Source: a virus
DNA length: 37,657 nucleotides
Reading direction: 5' to 3' (one strand)
IMG/VR virus record: IMGVR_UViG_3300042470_000503
Span: 1-37,657 of that record
Every line of letters begins with the position of its first letter. Within the stretch, counting starts at the first letter, position 1. Shown piece after piece: positions 1 through 7,510 of the stretch. A model generated the notes under the pieces. That model made no database searches. It had not been told where the DNA came from and saw only the letters and a list, made by a program, of their open reading frames with translations. The translations under genes were made by a program, and so were the position numbers.

Positions 1-37
1 AGCACCATCTATAACACCTCAACAGGAGTCCCAGTAA
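1..37 (+). CDS. 3' end of an upstream gene (partial)
   Basis: An open frame enters from the left edge (first full codon at base 2) and ends at a TAA at 35-37, coding for the tail APSITPQQESQ. The TAA overlaps the ATG of the next gene (TAATG), the same coupling seen throughout this genome. Eleven residues cannot be assigned. By P22 gene order, the gene just before the tailspike would be an ejection protein, so this could be the C-terminus of the gene that leaves the window at the right edge. That link is inference. Confidence 0.5.
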   Translation, partial: APSITPQQESQ

Positions 38-807
38 TGTCCTCTTCCATCGTATCTCCATTCCCCTTCTTCACTGACACGACAGGAGCCCCGCTAGAGG
101 GTGGTTATATCTATATCGGCCAGTCTAACCTGAATCCAGAGACTGCCCCTGTAAACGTGTTCTGGGACGCTGCATTGACCATTCCTGCGACCAACCCGGT
201 GAGGACTGTTGGTGGCTATCCAAGCAGACAGGGAACGCCTAGCAGGTTCTTTATTCAGGGTGCCTTTTACTCGATTACGATTAGAAACAAGAACCGGGCG
301 CTAGTGTTCTCGTCTCAGGTTGAAACGGCTGCCGGGACGCCTACCACAAGCAAGGTAGAGCTTCAGACGGCTACCGCAGGACAGTCCACGTTCAACCTGT
401 CCACGATCAACTACATTCCCAACTCCAACTCTCTTCAGATTTATCGGAACGGTCTGCTCTTGCTGTCTGGCGACTACTCTGAAACCAGTCCCACACAAGT
501 TGTGCTGGATACAGCAGGGCAAGTTGGAGATCAGTTTCTTTTTGTTGCAGCCGTTACTTCTGTCGCTCCGAATCCTACCAGCGCATCATTCCTGAGCCAG
601 GTGTTAACAGCTACTGCTGGACAGACTGTTTTCAATTTGACCACCATGACATATCCAAATGGAACCGGTGCGCTTATTGTATTTAGAAATGGAATGGCAC
701 TTTTGTCTGGGACAGACTTCACAGAAAGCACTCCAACTCAAGTCACACTCACAACAGGAGCCGCGCTAAATGACCAGCTTCTGTTTTTGACAGTCAAAAA
801 CGCATAA
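37..807 (+). CDS. Tailspike head-binding adaptor (P22 gp9 N-terminal-like)
   Basis: 256 aa. Residues about 1-100 resemble the P22 tailspike head-binding domain (GGYIYIGQ, then a variable strand and a FFIQGAFYSITIRN segment), the part that docks spikes on the tail hub. Two copies of a roughly 70-residue beta domain follow (about 106-172 and 190-254), each with TATAGQ(S/T)xFNL, a (Y/F)RNG turn and SGxDxxE(S/T)xPTQV. Such repeats are common in phage tail fibres. An AGGAG lies 9 bases before the ATG. Unlike P22 gp9 there is no beta-helix on this chain; that is the next gene. It probably acts as an anchor for the separate spike. Confidence 0.8.
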   Translation: MSSSIVSPFPFFTDTTGAPLEGGYIYIGQSNLNPETAPVNVFWDAALTIPATNPVRTVGGYPSRQGTPSRFFIQGAFYSITIRNKNRALVFSSQVETAAGTPTTSKVELQTATAGQSTFNLSTINYIPNSNSLQIYRNGLLLLSGDYSETSPTQVVLDTAGQVGDQFLFVAAVTSVAPNPTSASFLSQVLTATAGQTVFNLTTMTYPNGTGALIVFRNGMALLSGTDFTESTPTQVTLTTGAALNDQLLFLTVKNA

Positions 808-813
808 TAATAT

Positions 814-2922
814 ATGAGCAGCAAATCTTTTGAAAACGCATCAAAGCTAAATGTTGGAAGCCTACAACAATTTGGCAACATTCCTTTAGTTGTAACTGTA
901 AATCAATTTGGAGCTGTTGGGAATGGAACGACCAACAATGTCACAGCATTTCAAGCGGCAGACAGTGCAGGGAATTTTGAAGTGCCCGCCGGAGTTTATA
1001 GGCTTTCCTCAAACATAACTCTTAACTCCACGCTCCAGTTTATGCCAGGAGCAAGACTGTTGGCTGATTCTGGAGTCACCGTCACACTGAACGAAAGGCC
1101 GGTCGCTGATCCTACTCAAATCATCTTTGACGGTGCAGGCACATACGCTTTCGGAGGAGACATTTCAAAGTACGACAACGCGCCTGTTAGGTGGTTTAGA
1201 GCTTCTGGGAGCACTGCAAACACGCTTGCTACAACAACAGCGTCGAACCCTGTGGTGACGTTGAACAATGCAATTGATTTCTCAAACGGAGAGCAAATTG
1301 CAATCGAGCACGCTGGACCTGCATCAACATTGACAGCTCCTACTATCACAGAAGTTTCTGCCAGTGGCCTGAACAGGCAGGGGCTACCCGGATCTACGAC
1401 ATACTCCTACAAGGCCGCAGCAGTTGATGAAAGTGGATCTGTTAGTGCAGCATCTGCGGCAGTCACGATTATCAACGGGAACGCTGAGCTTGGCACTATT
1501 AATTCAAGCGCACGGGCACTTGCGTTTAATCTGATCCGGTGGAATACGACAGCAACAGGTGCAGCATTGTGGAGAAGCAAATCCGGCGGCGCGTATCAGT
1601 TGATTGGAGTGTTTGGCCTTGGTCAGTCCGATTCCATTGCAAATGGCTGCCTTGATGCTGGACTGCCCGAAATCACCATCCCTTGGATTCCTGCAACTCC
1701 TCCAACCACTGCCCTTGCCGGTCGTTTAGTAACGCGCATTGTGTCTGGGGAGGGAACGACATCGTTAACGCTTCAGAACGCTCCAAGCACTTCTGGAAGC
1801 AGTTTATACGCCCGGCACGACGATACGGTGCCGCTAAACACTGTCGCGTCCCTTGTAAACAATATCAGCATTCCAACAGGGACTTACAACGTGTCGTCGT
1901 TGGAGATTCCAAACACAGTTTCCAGCATTTCTGGGAATGGGTATGGATCAGTTGTCTACGGATGGGGAGCCAGAACTGCTGTTGTAAATGTGCAGTGCAG
2001 CACGGGATTTTCTGCAAGCAACCTCAAGGTTGACTCGACTGCTTGGCATAATCAAATTGGGCTGCAACTTAACGGCGGGTTAAAATGCAGAGTAGAGAAT
2101 TGCTCAACTTCCGGGAATCTCCCAATTTTCCTTGTTGATTGCGCTTATTCCTTAATCAACAACAACATCTTAGAAAACTGGATTGACTCAGGCATCTTTG
2201 ATTTGCGCGGAAACGCTAATACGATCCAGAACAACTTCATAACTGCTGGATGTAATGCGATACCTCAAAATGCCGCTGCAATTCATACATATTTAACAAA
2301 TTCCGACATAATTTCTAACAACAGAACACTAGGAAAATGTGTGTATGCAATTAAGGTTGAAGCTGGAAATCAGAATTTGATTTCAAACAACTGGTCATAC
2401 AACACTTGGGCAGAAACCCATCACATCACTGGTTCTGCTTCTGGAAACAGGATTGTTGGCAACACGATGTATGGCGGTGATCTTAAAATGGATTATGCAA
2501 TATCCATTTCAAACGATAACAGACCAAACTGCGTGATGTATGGGAATGAAATCTCTGGCAATTTCATCTACCAGTGCGGAACATCTGCAATTGCTGTCTG
2601 TGAGTTTGGGGGAGCTAATCCTCAAATCAGATACACTACAATCAAGGGCAACACAGTCTACGGAGCGAGTCAAAACTCTCAACCAAATACTCCAGAGATT
2701 TTCATCAACGGATCTCACGTTGAAAACACATATGTTTCGGACCACACAACATTTAGCTATGCTGCCATTAATTACGTCGTAGAGGAAAGTGCTGCTGGAG
2801 GTTATGGACTTCCCAACAACACTCAGGTTGGAACCATCTTTGGCGATGGGGCGCCTTCTGGATTGACGCTTCTGACTGGAACTGGAAGCAGCAAGCTGAC
2901 TGGTGGTACAACTGGGAAATAA
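814..2922 (+). CDS. Tailspike, pectate-lyase-like beta-helix
   Basis: 702 aa. The segment VNQFGAVGNGTTNNVTAFQ followed by FEVPAGVYRLSS is the classic entry of a pectin-lyase-fold right-handed beta-helix as in tailspike depolymerases. Residues about 175-275 look like an inserted fibronectin-type module (TYSYKAAAVDESGSVS). From about 365 to 640 short NxxxGN(x)I turns repeat, typical of helix coils. A short Gly/Thr-rich tail ends the protein. It probably recognises or cleaves a host surface polysaccharide; the substrate cannot be inferred. It begins 6 bases after the adaptor gene with no clear Shine-Dalgarno, suggesting translational coupling. Confidence 0.8.
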   Translation: MSSKSFENASKLNVGSLQQFGNIPLVVTVNQFGAVGNGTTNNVTAFQAADSAGNFEVPAGVYRLSSNITLNSTLQFMPGARLLADSGVTVTLNERPVADPTQIIFDGAGTYAFGGDISKYDNAPVRWFRASGSTANTLATTTASNPVVTLNNAIDFSNGEQIAIEHAGPASTLTAPTITEVSASGLNRQGLPGSTTYSYKAAAVDESGSVSAASAAVTIINGNAELGTINSSARALAFNLIRWNTTATGAALWRSKSGGAYQLIGVFGLGQSDSIANGCLDAGLPEITIPWIPATPPTTALAGRLVTRIVSGEGTTSLTLQNAPSTSGSSLYARHDDTVPLNTVASLVNNISIPTGTYNVSSLEIPNTVSSISGNGYGSVVYGWGARTAVVNVQCSTGFSASNLKVDSTAWHNQIGLQLNGGLKCRVENCSTSGNLPIFLVDCAYSLINNNILENWIDSGIFDLRGNANTIQNNFITAGCNAIPQNAAAIHTYLTNSDIISNNRTLGKCVYAIKVEAGNQNLISNNWSYNTWAETHHITGSASGNRIVGNTMYGGDLKMDYAISISNDNRPNCVMYGNEISGNFIYQCGTSAIAVCEFGGANPQIRYTTIKGNTVYGASQNSQPNTPEIFINGSHVENTYVSDHTTFSYAAINYVVEESAAGGYGLPNNTQVGTIFGDGAPSGLTLLTGTGSSKLTGGTTGK

Positions 2923-3212
2923 TGAGACATCTCGCCCACCCAGTCATCGCTTTAGTACTGCAGGCCGTCATTGGTCTTGCAAGCGGTGACTGGTGGGCTG
3001 GTGCTGCTGCTGGTTCGTTCTACTTCATCGGGCGCGAATACGCCCAGGCAGAGTACCGCAACATTGAGCACAACTACGGCGGCCGGCGAGCAAACATGCC
3101 TTACTTCGGTGGCCTAGAGCCTTGTGCGTGGACCATCAAGGGGCTGCTGGATTTCATTCTCCCTTCCCTAGTCTGTGTCTTTGTGGCATGGTTGCGCTCG
3201 TGGATCTTTTGA
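2922..3212 (+). CDS. Small membrane protein, lysis-region
   Basis: 96 aa. Hydrophobic segments at about 8-22 and 26-36 and a strong one at about 76-93 (LDFILPSLVCVFVAWL) indicate an inner-membrane protein. The middle (REYAQAEYRNIE, then GGRRANMPYFGGLEP) is hydrophilic. The type is familiar to me from phage lysis neighbourhoods but has no assigned function. The ATG shares its A with the TAA of the spike gene. It could be a holin or holin-associated protein, but nothing in it is decisive. Confidence 0.65.
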   Translation: MRHLAHPVIALVLQAVIGLASGDWWAGAAAGSFYFIGREYAQAEYRNIEHNYGGRRANMPYFGGLEPCAWTIKGLLDFILPSLVCVFVAWLRSWIF

Positions 3213-3214
3213 CT

Positions 3215-3382
3215 ATGAAGACACTTATCCAAACTTACGTTCGTCAGCCTTCGACTTGGCTGGGTCTTGCCAAAATGGGTGCAGCATTTGGGCTTTATTC
3301 GAGTGGTGTAGGTGGCGCTTTGACTACGGTAATCGTTAGCATTTTTGGCGTCATTGACGTAATCCGCAACGAGCGTAGGTAA
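3215..3382 (+). CDS. Small membrane protein, holin candidate
   Basis: 55 aa, too short for a 60-aa ORF cutoff if begun at this ATG, which lies 2 bases after the previous stop. It has a short polar N-terminus, one or two weak hydrophobic stretches (LGLAKMGAAFGLY and VGGALTTVIVSIFGVIDVI) and a basic C-terminus RNERR. This layout fits class II/III holins. It overlaps the next gene by one base (TAATG). Four small ORFs in a row precede the endolysin; which one is the holin cannot be decided. Confidence 0.6.
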   Translation: MKTLIQTYVRQPSTWLGLAKMGAAFGLYSSGVGGALTTVIVSIFGVIDVIRNERR

Positions 3383-3636
3383 TGACCATTACGCCGGGCA
3401 ACCTCTCAATGCTGCTTGCGTTGGCCTCTTCGATTGCGCCAGGAACTTGGGCTGTTGTCGCTGGTGTGTCTGGTGTGCTTGTAGGCTTTTTCGGAAAACA
3501 ACTATTCAAAAAATATGACAGTTCTACCAGCCCCAGTGATTCCGGCGTTCCAAGAAAAGTACCTCGGAGCAGTGCCTCCAGCGGGACTTCAAATCCTCGC
3601 AAACGTAAAAAGAGTACTTCCTCCAGCGGGCACTGA
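3382..3636 (+). CDS. Single-TM protein with basic Ser-rich tail
   Basis: 84 aa. Residues about 8-40 are hydrophobic (LSMLLALASSIAPGTW, VVAGVSGVLVGFFG), followed by KKY and a Ser/Arg/Lys-rich tail ending KSTSSSGH. One membrane segment plus a charged cytoplasmic tail is holin-like. The tail (bases 3515-3636) is also coded in another frame by the following ORF, and its low complexity suggests that at least one of the two frames is overprinted. The start overlaps the previous stop. Confidence 0.55.
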   Translation: MTITPGNLSMLLALASSIAPGTWAVVAGVSGVLVGFFGKQLFKKYDSSTSPSDSGVPRKVPRSSASSGTSNPRKRKKSTSSSGH

Positions 3637-3748
3637 CGGCGTGGGTTTGCCGCCAGACAAGATCAACCCTTACTCTGGAATCTACGATGCAAACGGAAAA
3701 CTCCCCACAGTGCCAGGACCAGGAACCACTTTCATTGCTCATGCATAG
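3515..3748 (+). CDS. Hypothetical small protein overlapping the previous gene
   Basis: 77 aa, soluble and proline-rich (PAPVIPAFQEKYLGAVPPAGL, later PPDKINPYSGIYDANGKLPTVPGPG). I do not recognise it. It overlaps the upstream gene by 122 bases in another frame and has no good Shine-Dalgarno. Its end overlaps the next gene's ATG by 8 bases. It has no lipobox or signal peptide, so it does not look like an outer-membrane spanin. Normal-looking composition supports its being real. Confidence 0.5.
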   Translation: MTVLPAPVIPAFQEKYLGAVPPAGLQILANVKRVLPPAGTDGVGLPPDKINPYSGIYDANGKLPTVPGPGTTFIAHA

Positions 3749-3911
3749 CCGGCACCTCTTTGACTTGGCTACGGTCAATCTGGCAAACGTAGGTGCATTG
3801 GCGCTCTCGTTGAGCGAAGCAGAGCAGTGGATTCGAGTTGCCGGCTGTCTATTGGCAGCAGTCTTCACGCTGCTCAAAATCGTCGAGACAATACGATCTT
3901 TGCGAAAATAG
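3741..3911 (+). CDS. Small membrane protein, holin candidate
   Basis: 56 aa from the internal ATG at 3741. A longer frame opens at 3687 but would lie inside the preceding gene. It has a polar N-terminus, then a hydrophobic segment at about 32-49 (VAGCLLAAVFTLLKIVETI), and ends SLRK. One membrane span with a short basic tail is compatible with a holin or with an i-spanin-like anchor too short to span the periplasm. It is followed 4 bases later by the phosphoesterase gene. Confidence 0.55.
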   Translation: MHSRHLFDLATVNLANVGALALSLSEAEQWIRVAGCLLAAVFTLLKIVETIRSLRK

Positions 3912-3915
3912 CCAC

Positions 3916-4662
3916 ATGGCAAATATCACCCGCAGTTGGAAGCGATTCTTGGCTGTGGGATGTTCTCACGGTCATCACGCTGACCAACAGCTTCTCAAGC
4001 GTGTATTGGCCTTTAAGGCCCGCTGGAAGCCGCATACGACCCTGCATCTAGGTGATGCTATAGACTTGGCCTGTCTCCGCCAGGGTGCGGCGGGCAGCGC
4101 AGATGAAAGCGCAAACCCGGAAGGCGACCTGCAAGACGGTCTAGCCTTCCTGCACCAGCTCGAACCAAAGCTCTACTTCCTTGGCAACCACGAGGCTAGG
4201 CTCAACACGCTGATGGAATCACCAAAGGCCATTGTAGCCGCATTAGCGGGCCGTGTGATGGGTCAGATCACCGATCAGGCCAGACGGATGCGGTGCGAGG
4301 TGATCGACTATAATTTTCAGAACGGCTGGCGCCAGCTTGGAGACACGCTCTTTGGTCATGGATACATGGTCAATGAGGCGGCAGTACGAGACCATGCTGA
4401 GGCTGTGTGCGGGGGTACAGCTAACAAGGTGGTCATCGCTCACCTGCACAGGGTCATGCAGGCTGAAGGGCGCAATAGGGCGCATCCAACAGGTTACTGT
4501 GTTGGGTGGCTGGGGGACGTCAACCAGCTCGGCTACTGTGCAAACCGCAGGGCGACCACCAGTTGGTCACGCGGCTTCGCATGGGGAGAATGGTGCGATT
4601 CCGAAACTGTTGTGTGGCTTGCCAAAGAGACGCAGGCGCACGACTTTCGTTTGCCTGTATGA
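3916..4662 (+). CDS. Calcineurin-like metallophosphoesterase
   Basis: 248 aa. The motifs of the metallophosphoesterase fold appear in order: GCSHGHHAD (15-23), HLGDAID (44-50), LGNHE (89-93), FGHG (146-149) and IAHLH (174-178). They bind a two-metal centre that hydrolyses phosphate mono- or diesters. In motif I the usual first Asp (DxH) is Cys16 here, which may alter metal binding. Phage copies may act on nucleic acid or nucleotides; the substrate is unknown. The ATG at 3916 removes an upstream extension that would overlap the preceding gene. It overlaps the next gene by 4 bases (ATGA). Confidence 0.8.
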   Translation: MANITRSWKRFLAVGCSHGHHADQQLLKRVLAFKARWKPHTTLHLGDAIDLACLRQGAAGSADESANPEGDLQDGLAFLHQLEPKLYFLGNHEARLNTLMESPKAIVAALAGRVMGQITDQARRMRCEVIDYNFQNGWRQLGDTLFGHGYMVNEAAVRDHAEAVCGGTANKVVIAHLHRVMQAEGRNRAHPTGYCVGWLGDVNQLGYCANRRATTSWSRGFAWGEWCDSETVVWLAKETQAHDFRLPV

Positions 4663-4880
4663 AAAAGACACCTCTCGAACTGCTAAAAGATGAACTGGCT
4701 GGAGAAGACGCTCCAGAGGGCTGGTATACCATTCTTCAACTGATGGAGAAACTGGGAGCAAAACGCACTGCCATAGACAACCTAGTTAAAAGGAAGCAAT
4801 GGAAGGCCAAAAGGTTTCGAGCCATGTCTACAGATGGTAAGACTTTGCGAATGAACCATTACTACGTTGGAAAACTATGA
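4659..4880 (+). CDS. Small helix-turn-helix-like protein
   Basis: 73 aa. Residues about 22-55 (GWYTILQLMEKLGAKRTAIDNLVKRKQW) fit a helix-turn-helix in which a second helix after LGAK would be the recognition helix. A basic stretch (WKAKRFR) and a short beta segment ending NHYYVGKL follow, as in small winged-helix or excisionase-type proteins. It probably binds DNA. Overlaps of 4 bases on both sides place it inside the lysis-side operon. Confidence 0.6.
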   Translation: MKKTPLELLKDELAGEDAPEGWYTILQLMEKLGAKRTAIDNLVKRKQWKAKRFRAMSTDGKTLRMNHYYVGKL

Positions 4881-5101
4881 CAATGGAAGAAAAGCAGGCT
4901 TACATCGAGAAGGTTGCCGCCGACCTTGGCGAGCACTTTGACTGTGTCCAGATCTTGGCACACGACTCTGACACTGACAGCTACTCGACCTACGAAGCTG
5001 GTTCTGGTAGTTTGTTTGCCCGGCTGTATCAGGCGTCTCGTTGGGTTGAAGAGCCCGACAGCATACTTTTGGAGGACGACGATGACGAATCTATCGACTA
5101 A
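4877..5101 (+). CDS. Hypothetical acidic protein
   Basis: 74 aa, strongly acidic at the end (LLEDDDDESID). Residues 1-50 look like a compact alpha/beta unit (MEEKQAYIEKVAADLGEHFDCVQIL). I do not recognise the family. It overlaps the preceding gene by 4 bases (ATGA) and the endolysin gene by 20 bases, so the three are translationally coupled. Confidence 0.6.
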   Translation: MTMEEKQAYIEKVAADLGEHFDCVQILAHDSDTDSYSTYEAGSGSLFARLYQASRWVEEPDSILLEDDDDESID

Positions 5102-5687
5102 AGGCATTCAGGCCATAATCAACTGGGAAACCAGCGGGCAGGCTTATTACAAGGTCCACCCAATCTGGCCTGGCGCACAGTCCGGTGTGACGATTGGTGT
5201 AGGCTGGGACTTGGGCCACACCTCTGCTACCGATACGAGCCGGGCATGGTCGCCTCACTTGAATGCAGCTACACTGGCTCTGCTTGTCAGTGTGTCTGGG
5301 CGCAAGGGGGAAGCTGCCAGTGACGTATTGCCGCACGTTAAGCACCTAGTGATTCCTTGGGAATCAGCACTTTCTGTGTTTGAGAATGTGACTCTACCTG
5401 TGTGGTACATGCGCACTCTCAGGATCTATCCACAGGTTGTAGAACTGCATGGAGACTGTGCTGCTGCTCTTGTTGGCTTGGTATTCAACCGTGGAACTAG
5501 CCTCAGTGGTGAGCGCCGCAGAGAGATGTCTAACATTCAAGCACTTCTGCGTACTGGCAATCTTAAAGAAATTCCTAAGCAAATCCGCGAGATGAAGCGT
5601 TTGTGGCCTGACCTTCAAGGGCTTAGAAACCGCAGGGAAAAAGAAGCCGACCTGTTCGAGTCTGGGCTTGTGCCCGCTGGAGAATAA
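5082..5687 (+). CDS. Endolysin, lysozyme-like glycoside hydrolase
   Basis: 201 aa. Glu16 in NWETSG is followed by SGVTIGVGWDLG (34-45) with Thr37 and Asp43. This E-T-D spacing resembles the pesticin/T4-lysozyme-like fold, which cuts the MurNAc-GlcNAc bond of peptidoglycan. Further family hallmarks are LVFNRG near 135-140 and an RREM plus RNRREKEADLF C-terminal helix. No signal peptide or SAR helix is seen, so release needs a holin. GGAGG at 5071-5075, 6 bases before the ATG at 5082, decides the start; an upstream in-frame extension lies inside the preceding gene. Confidence 0.8.
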   Translation: MTNLSTKGIQAIINWETSGQAYYKVHPIWPGAQSGVTIGVGWDLGHTSATDTSRAWSPHLNAATLALLVSVSGRKGEAASDVLPHVKHLVIPWESALSVFENVTLPVWYMRTLRIYPQVVELHGDCAAALVGLVFNRGTSLSGERRREMSNIQALLRTGNLKEIPKQIREMKRLWPDLQGLRNRREKEADLFESGLVPAGE

Positions 5688-5704
5688 CGATTTGCCGGAT
5701 GGTG

Positions 5705-5721
5705 TGCAGGGAGATCCTGCA
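5705..5721 (+). other. Hairpin downstream of the endolysin gene
   Basis: Perfect 6-bp arms TGCAGG and CCTGCA around GAGAT, 17 bases after the endolysin stop. There is no T-run, so it is not a canonical rho-independent terminator. It may protect the 3' end of the lysis mRNA or mark a boundary before the early operon. Confidence 0.4.
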
Positions 5722-5808
5722 ACTGGGTGCAGGGGTGCTTCCACATGAAACAAAGGCACTTACGTTAGGGGCTGAAAAAAGATTACGTTTTTTATTGCGC
5801 GTCTGATC

Positions 5809-5823
5809 TGCGTACAATACGCA
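5809..5823 (+). promoter_or_regulatory. Palindromic operator over a -10 box
   Basis: TGCGTA-CAA-TACGCA is a perfect 6-bp inverted repeat. Its centre contains TACAAT (5813-5818), a good -10 hexamer for the HTH gene that starts 15 bases downstream. The -35 is poor (T-rich at 5791-5796). A start site near 5825 would give a leader of about 9 bases. The most economical reading is an operator for autoregulation by the Cro-like protein. Confidence 0.55.
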
Positions 5824-5833
5824 TTGAGCCGCA

Positions 5834-6061
5834 ATGAAAACACCTACGCTCAATGTGAGCAGTGTGGTTCAGTTCTTCGGTGGCCGAGGCGAGCTTTACA
5901 AGAAGCTCAGTGCGGCACAGATCGAACTGAGTCACCGCACAATCGACAACTGGCTGTATCACCGGGTCATCCCGATGAACAGGTTCTTGGAACTCATCGC
6001 AGTTGCCAAGGCAAACAAACTGAACCTTAAGATTGAGGACCATTTGAAATATGAAAATTAG
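5834..6061 (+). CDS. Cro-like helix-turn-helix regulator
   Basis: 75 aa. Residues about 9-50 (VVQFFGGRGELYKKL, then LSHRTIDNWLYHRVIPMNRFLEL) match the short HTH of Cro/YdaS-type DNA-binding proteins, with TIDNWLYH as the likely recognition helix. It is the first gene of the plus-strand early-type operon, preceded by a palindrome on its own -10 box, which fits autoregulation. No convergent or divergent CI-type partner lies next to it. It overlaps the nuclease gene by 11 bases. Confidence 0.7.
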   Translation: MKTPTLNVSSVVQFFGGRGELYKKLSAAQIELSHRTIDNWLYHRVIPMNRFLELIAVAKANKLNLKIEDHLKYEN

Positions 6062-7040
6062 GCACTCCTCACTACCCAAGCTCGCTCTGTGCGGGCAGTT
6101 TGAAGGCGCCGCTGGCAACAGCAGTGCAGCCTCACGGGGCACCATGCTTGACGGCGTATTCCGTGATGCCTGGGTCACCGGCGAACTGCCTCGTGACCTG
6201 AGTGACGAAGACGCAGCGGCAATCCAATGGGCACTTGCTCAGTGCATTCTGCTTGGTGGCGGCGCAGACGGGCTCACCACTCAGGAATCCAACTGCCGAA
6301 TTGAGACATCAGGCATTGAACACAAAGGCACAGCAGACGGCGTAGCAGTAAAGGGCCAGTGGCTCATCGACCTAAAGTCTGGTCAGGTCTACGACTACAC
6401 TGGTCAGATGGCGGCGTACGCCCTGGGCCTGATGGAGACTCACTTCGAGCAGGAATGGACGACTCATCTTCTATTCTGCGACCAACAGAAGATGGTGACC
6501 CAGCACTGGACCTATACCAGCGCCAAGGAAACCGTCCAGCGCATCTTGGACAACGTAGGGACTGCTCCCGTTCAAAACGATTACTGCAACTGGTGCGCCA
6601 AGTCGTTGACCTGTCCGGCTCGTGTTGCCAGTAAGGACTCTGCACTGGTCACTGTAGCCGGCTTGGCTCCGACTGTGCAGGACGAAGCCTTCCTATCGCT
6701 TCTTAACGATCCTGACCGGCTTGGCCAGTTCTTGGCTGCTTGCCAGACGCTGGAAGACTTTAGGGACGCAGCTAAGGCTAAGGCTTGCGAGTTGCTCGAG
6801 GCCGGTGAACAGGTGCCCGGCTGGCGCCTCCAGAAGCCTCGTGCGACTGAGTTTGTTTCGGCTGACTACGTTGCCAAGGCAGTCGAGGAAGGGCTGATCG
6901 GCGCAGGCAATGCCATCGCAGCCTACGGCTCACTGTCAGCGAAGAAAGCTGAACAGCTCTGGAGTGTGTCAGGTCACGAGATGCCTGCTTACATAGTGTC
7001 CCGTAAGGTTGGTAAGGCTCCTCTTGTTGCTGCCAAATGA
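6051..7040 (+). CDS. Cas4/RecB-like PD-(D/E)XK nuclease
   Basis: 329 aa. The PD-(D/E)XK core is visible: GTADG with Asp96, then LIDLKSG with Asp107 and Lys109, then GQMAAYALG with Gln119. Cys14 near the N-terminus plus Cys179, Cys182 and Cys188 (YCNWCAKSLTCPAR) reproduce the four-cysteine layout that holds a 4Fe-4S cluster in Cas4, AddB and related exonucleases. A helical C-terminal extension of about 130 residues follows. It probably resects DNA ends to feed the RecT-like annealase encoded downstream. No cas genes or CRISPR array are present. It overlaps the next gene by 4 bases. Confidence 0.78.
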   Translation: MKIRHSSLPKLALCGQFEGAAGNSSAASRGTMLDGVFRDAWVTGELPRDLSDEDAAAIQWALAQCILLGGGADGLTTQESNCRIETSGIEHKGTADGVAVKGQWLIDLKSGQVYDYTGQMAAYALGLMETHFEQEWTTHLLFCDQQKMVTQHWTYTSAKETVQRILDNVGTAPVQNDYCNWCAKSLTCPARVASKDSALVTVAGLAPTVQDEAFLSLLNDPDRLGQFLAACQTLEDFRDAAKAKACELLEAGEQVPGWRLQKPRATEFVSADYVAKAVEEGLIGAGNAIAAYGSLSAKKAEQLWSVSGHEMPAYIVSRKVGKAPLVAAK

Positions 7041-7510
7041 CCCAGCATTACATCGCAATCGACCCAGGTGTAGGAGGCGGGATCGCTTACGTTGACACTG
7101 ACGGCAGTGTTCATGCGTTGCCAATGCCAAGCACGCTCCACGACATGGATACGCAGTTTCAGATTCTTTGCGCAAATTCCGAGGGGCCATTCTTGCCAAA
7201 TTCTATCGTGTTTCTTGAGGAGTTGCCAAAGTTTGCCGGCAAGATGTCTGGTTCGAGCATGGCTACCATGTTTCGCAACTACGGGCGTATTGAGGGCATC
7301 CTCGCGGCTTACGGAGCCCGCATCGAATACCTGCCTCCCAAGAAGTGGCAGACTGCCCTGGGCCTAGGCGACAAGAAGACCCATGGCAACCGTTGGAAAG
7401 CTCATCTTAAAGGCAGGGCGCAAGCTCTGTACCCAAACCTGTCAGTCACCCTAAAAACCGCAGACGCTCTCCTCATCCTTGAGGCTGGGCTAAAAATGAA
7501 AACCAAATGA
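7037..7510 (+). CDS. RuvC-like Holliday junction resolvase
   Basis: 157 aa, the usual size for RuvC-family resolvases. IAIDPGVGGGIAYVD carries the first catalytic Asp (Asp9), VFLEELP carries Glu61/Glu62, and KTADALLILEA supplies the C-terminal acidic residue Asp143, together forming an RNase H-like metal site. It would cut branched intermediates made by recombination or replication before packaging. ATGA overlaps with both neighbours place it in the recombination operon. Confidence 0.78.
   Translation: MTQHYIAIDPGVGGGIAYVDTDGSVHALPMPSTLHDMDTQFQILCANSEGPFLPNSIVFLEELPKFAGKMSGSSMATMFRNYGRIEGILAAYGARIEYLPPKKWQTALGLGDKKTHGNRWKAHLKGRAQALYPNLSVTLKTADALLILEAGLKMKTK

Noticed and set aside
6051-7040. 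CRISPR-associated Cas4
   Set aside because: The motif layout is Cas4/RecB-like, but there are no other cas genes and no repeat-spacer array, and the neighbours are recombination genes.
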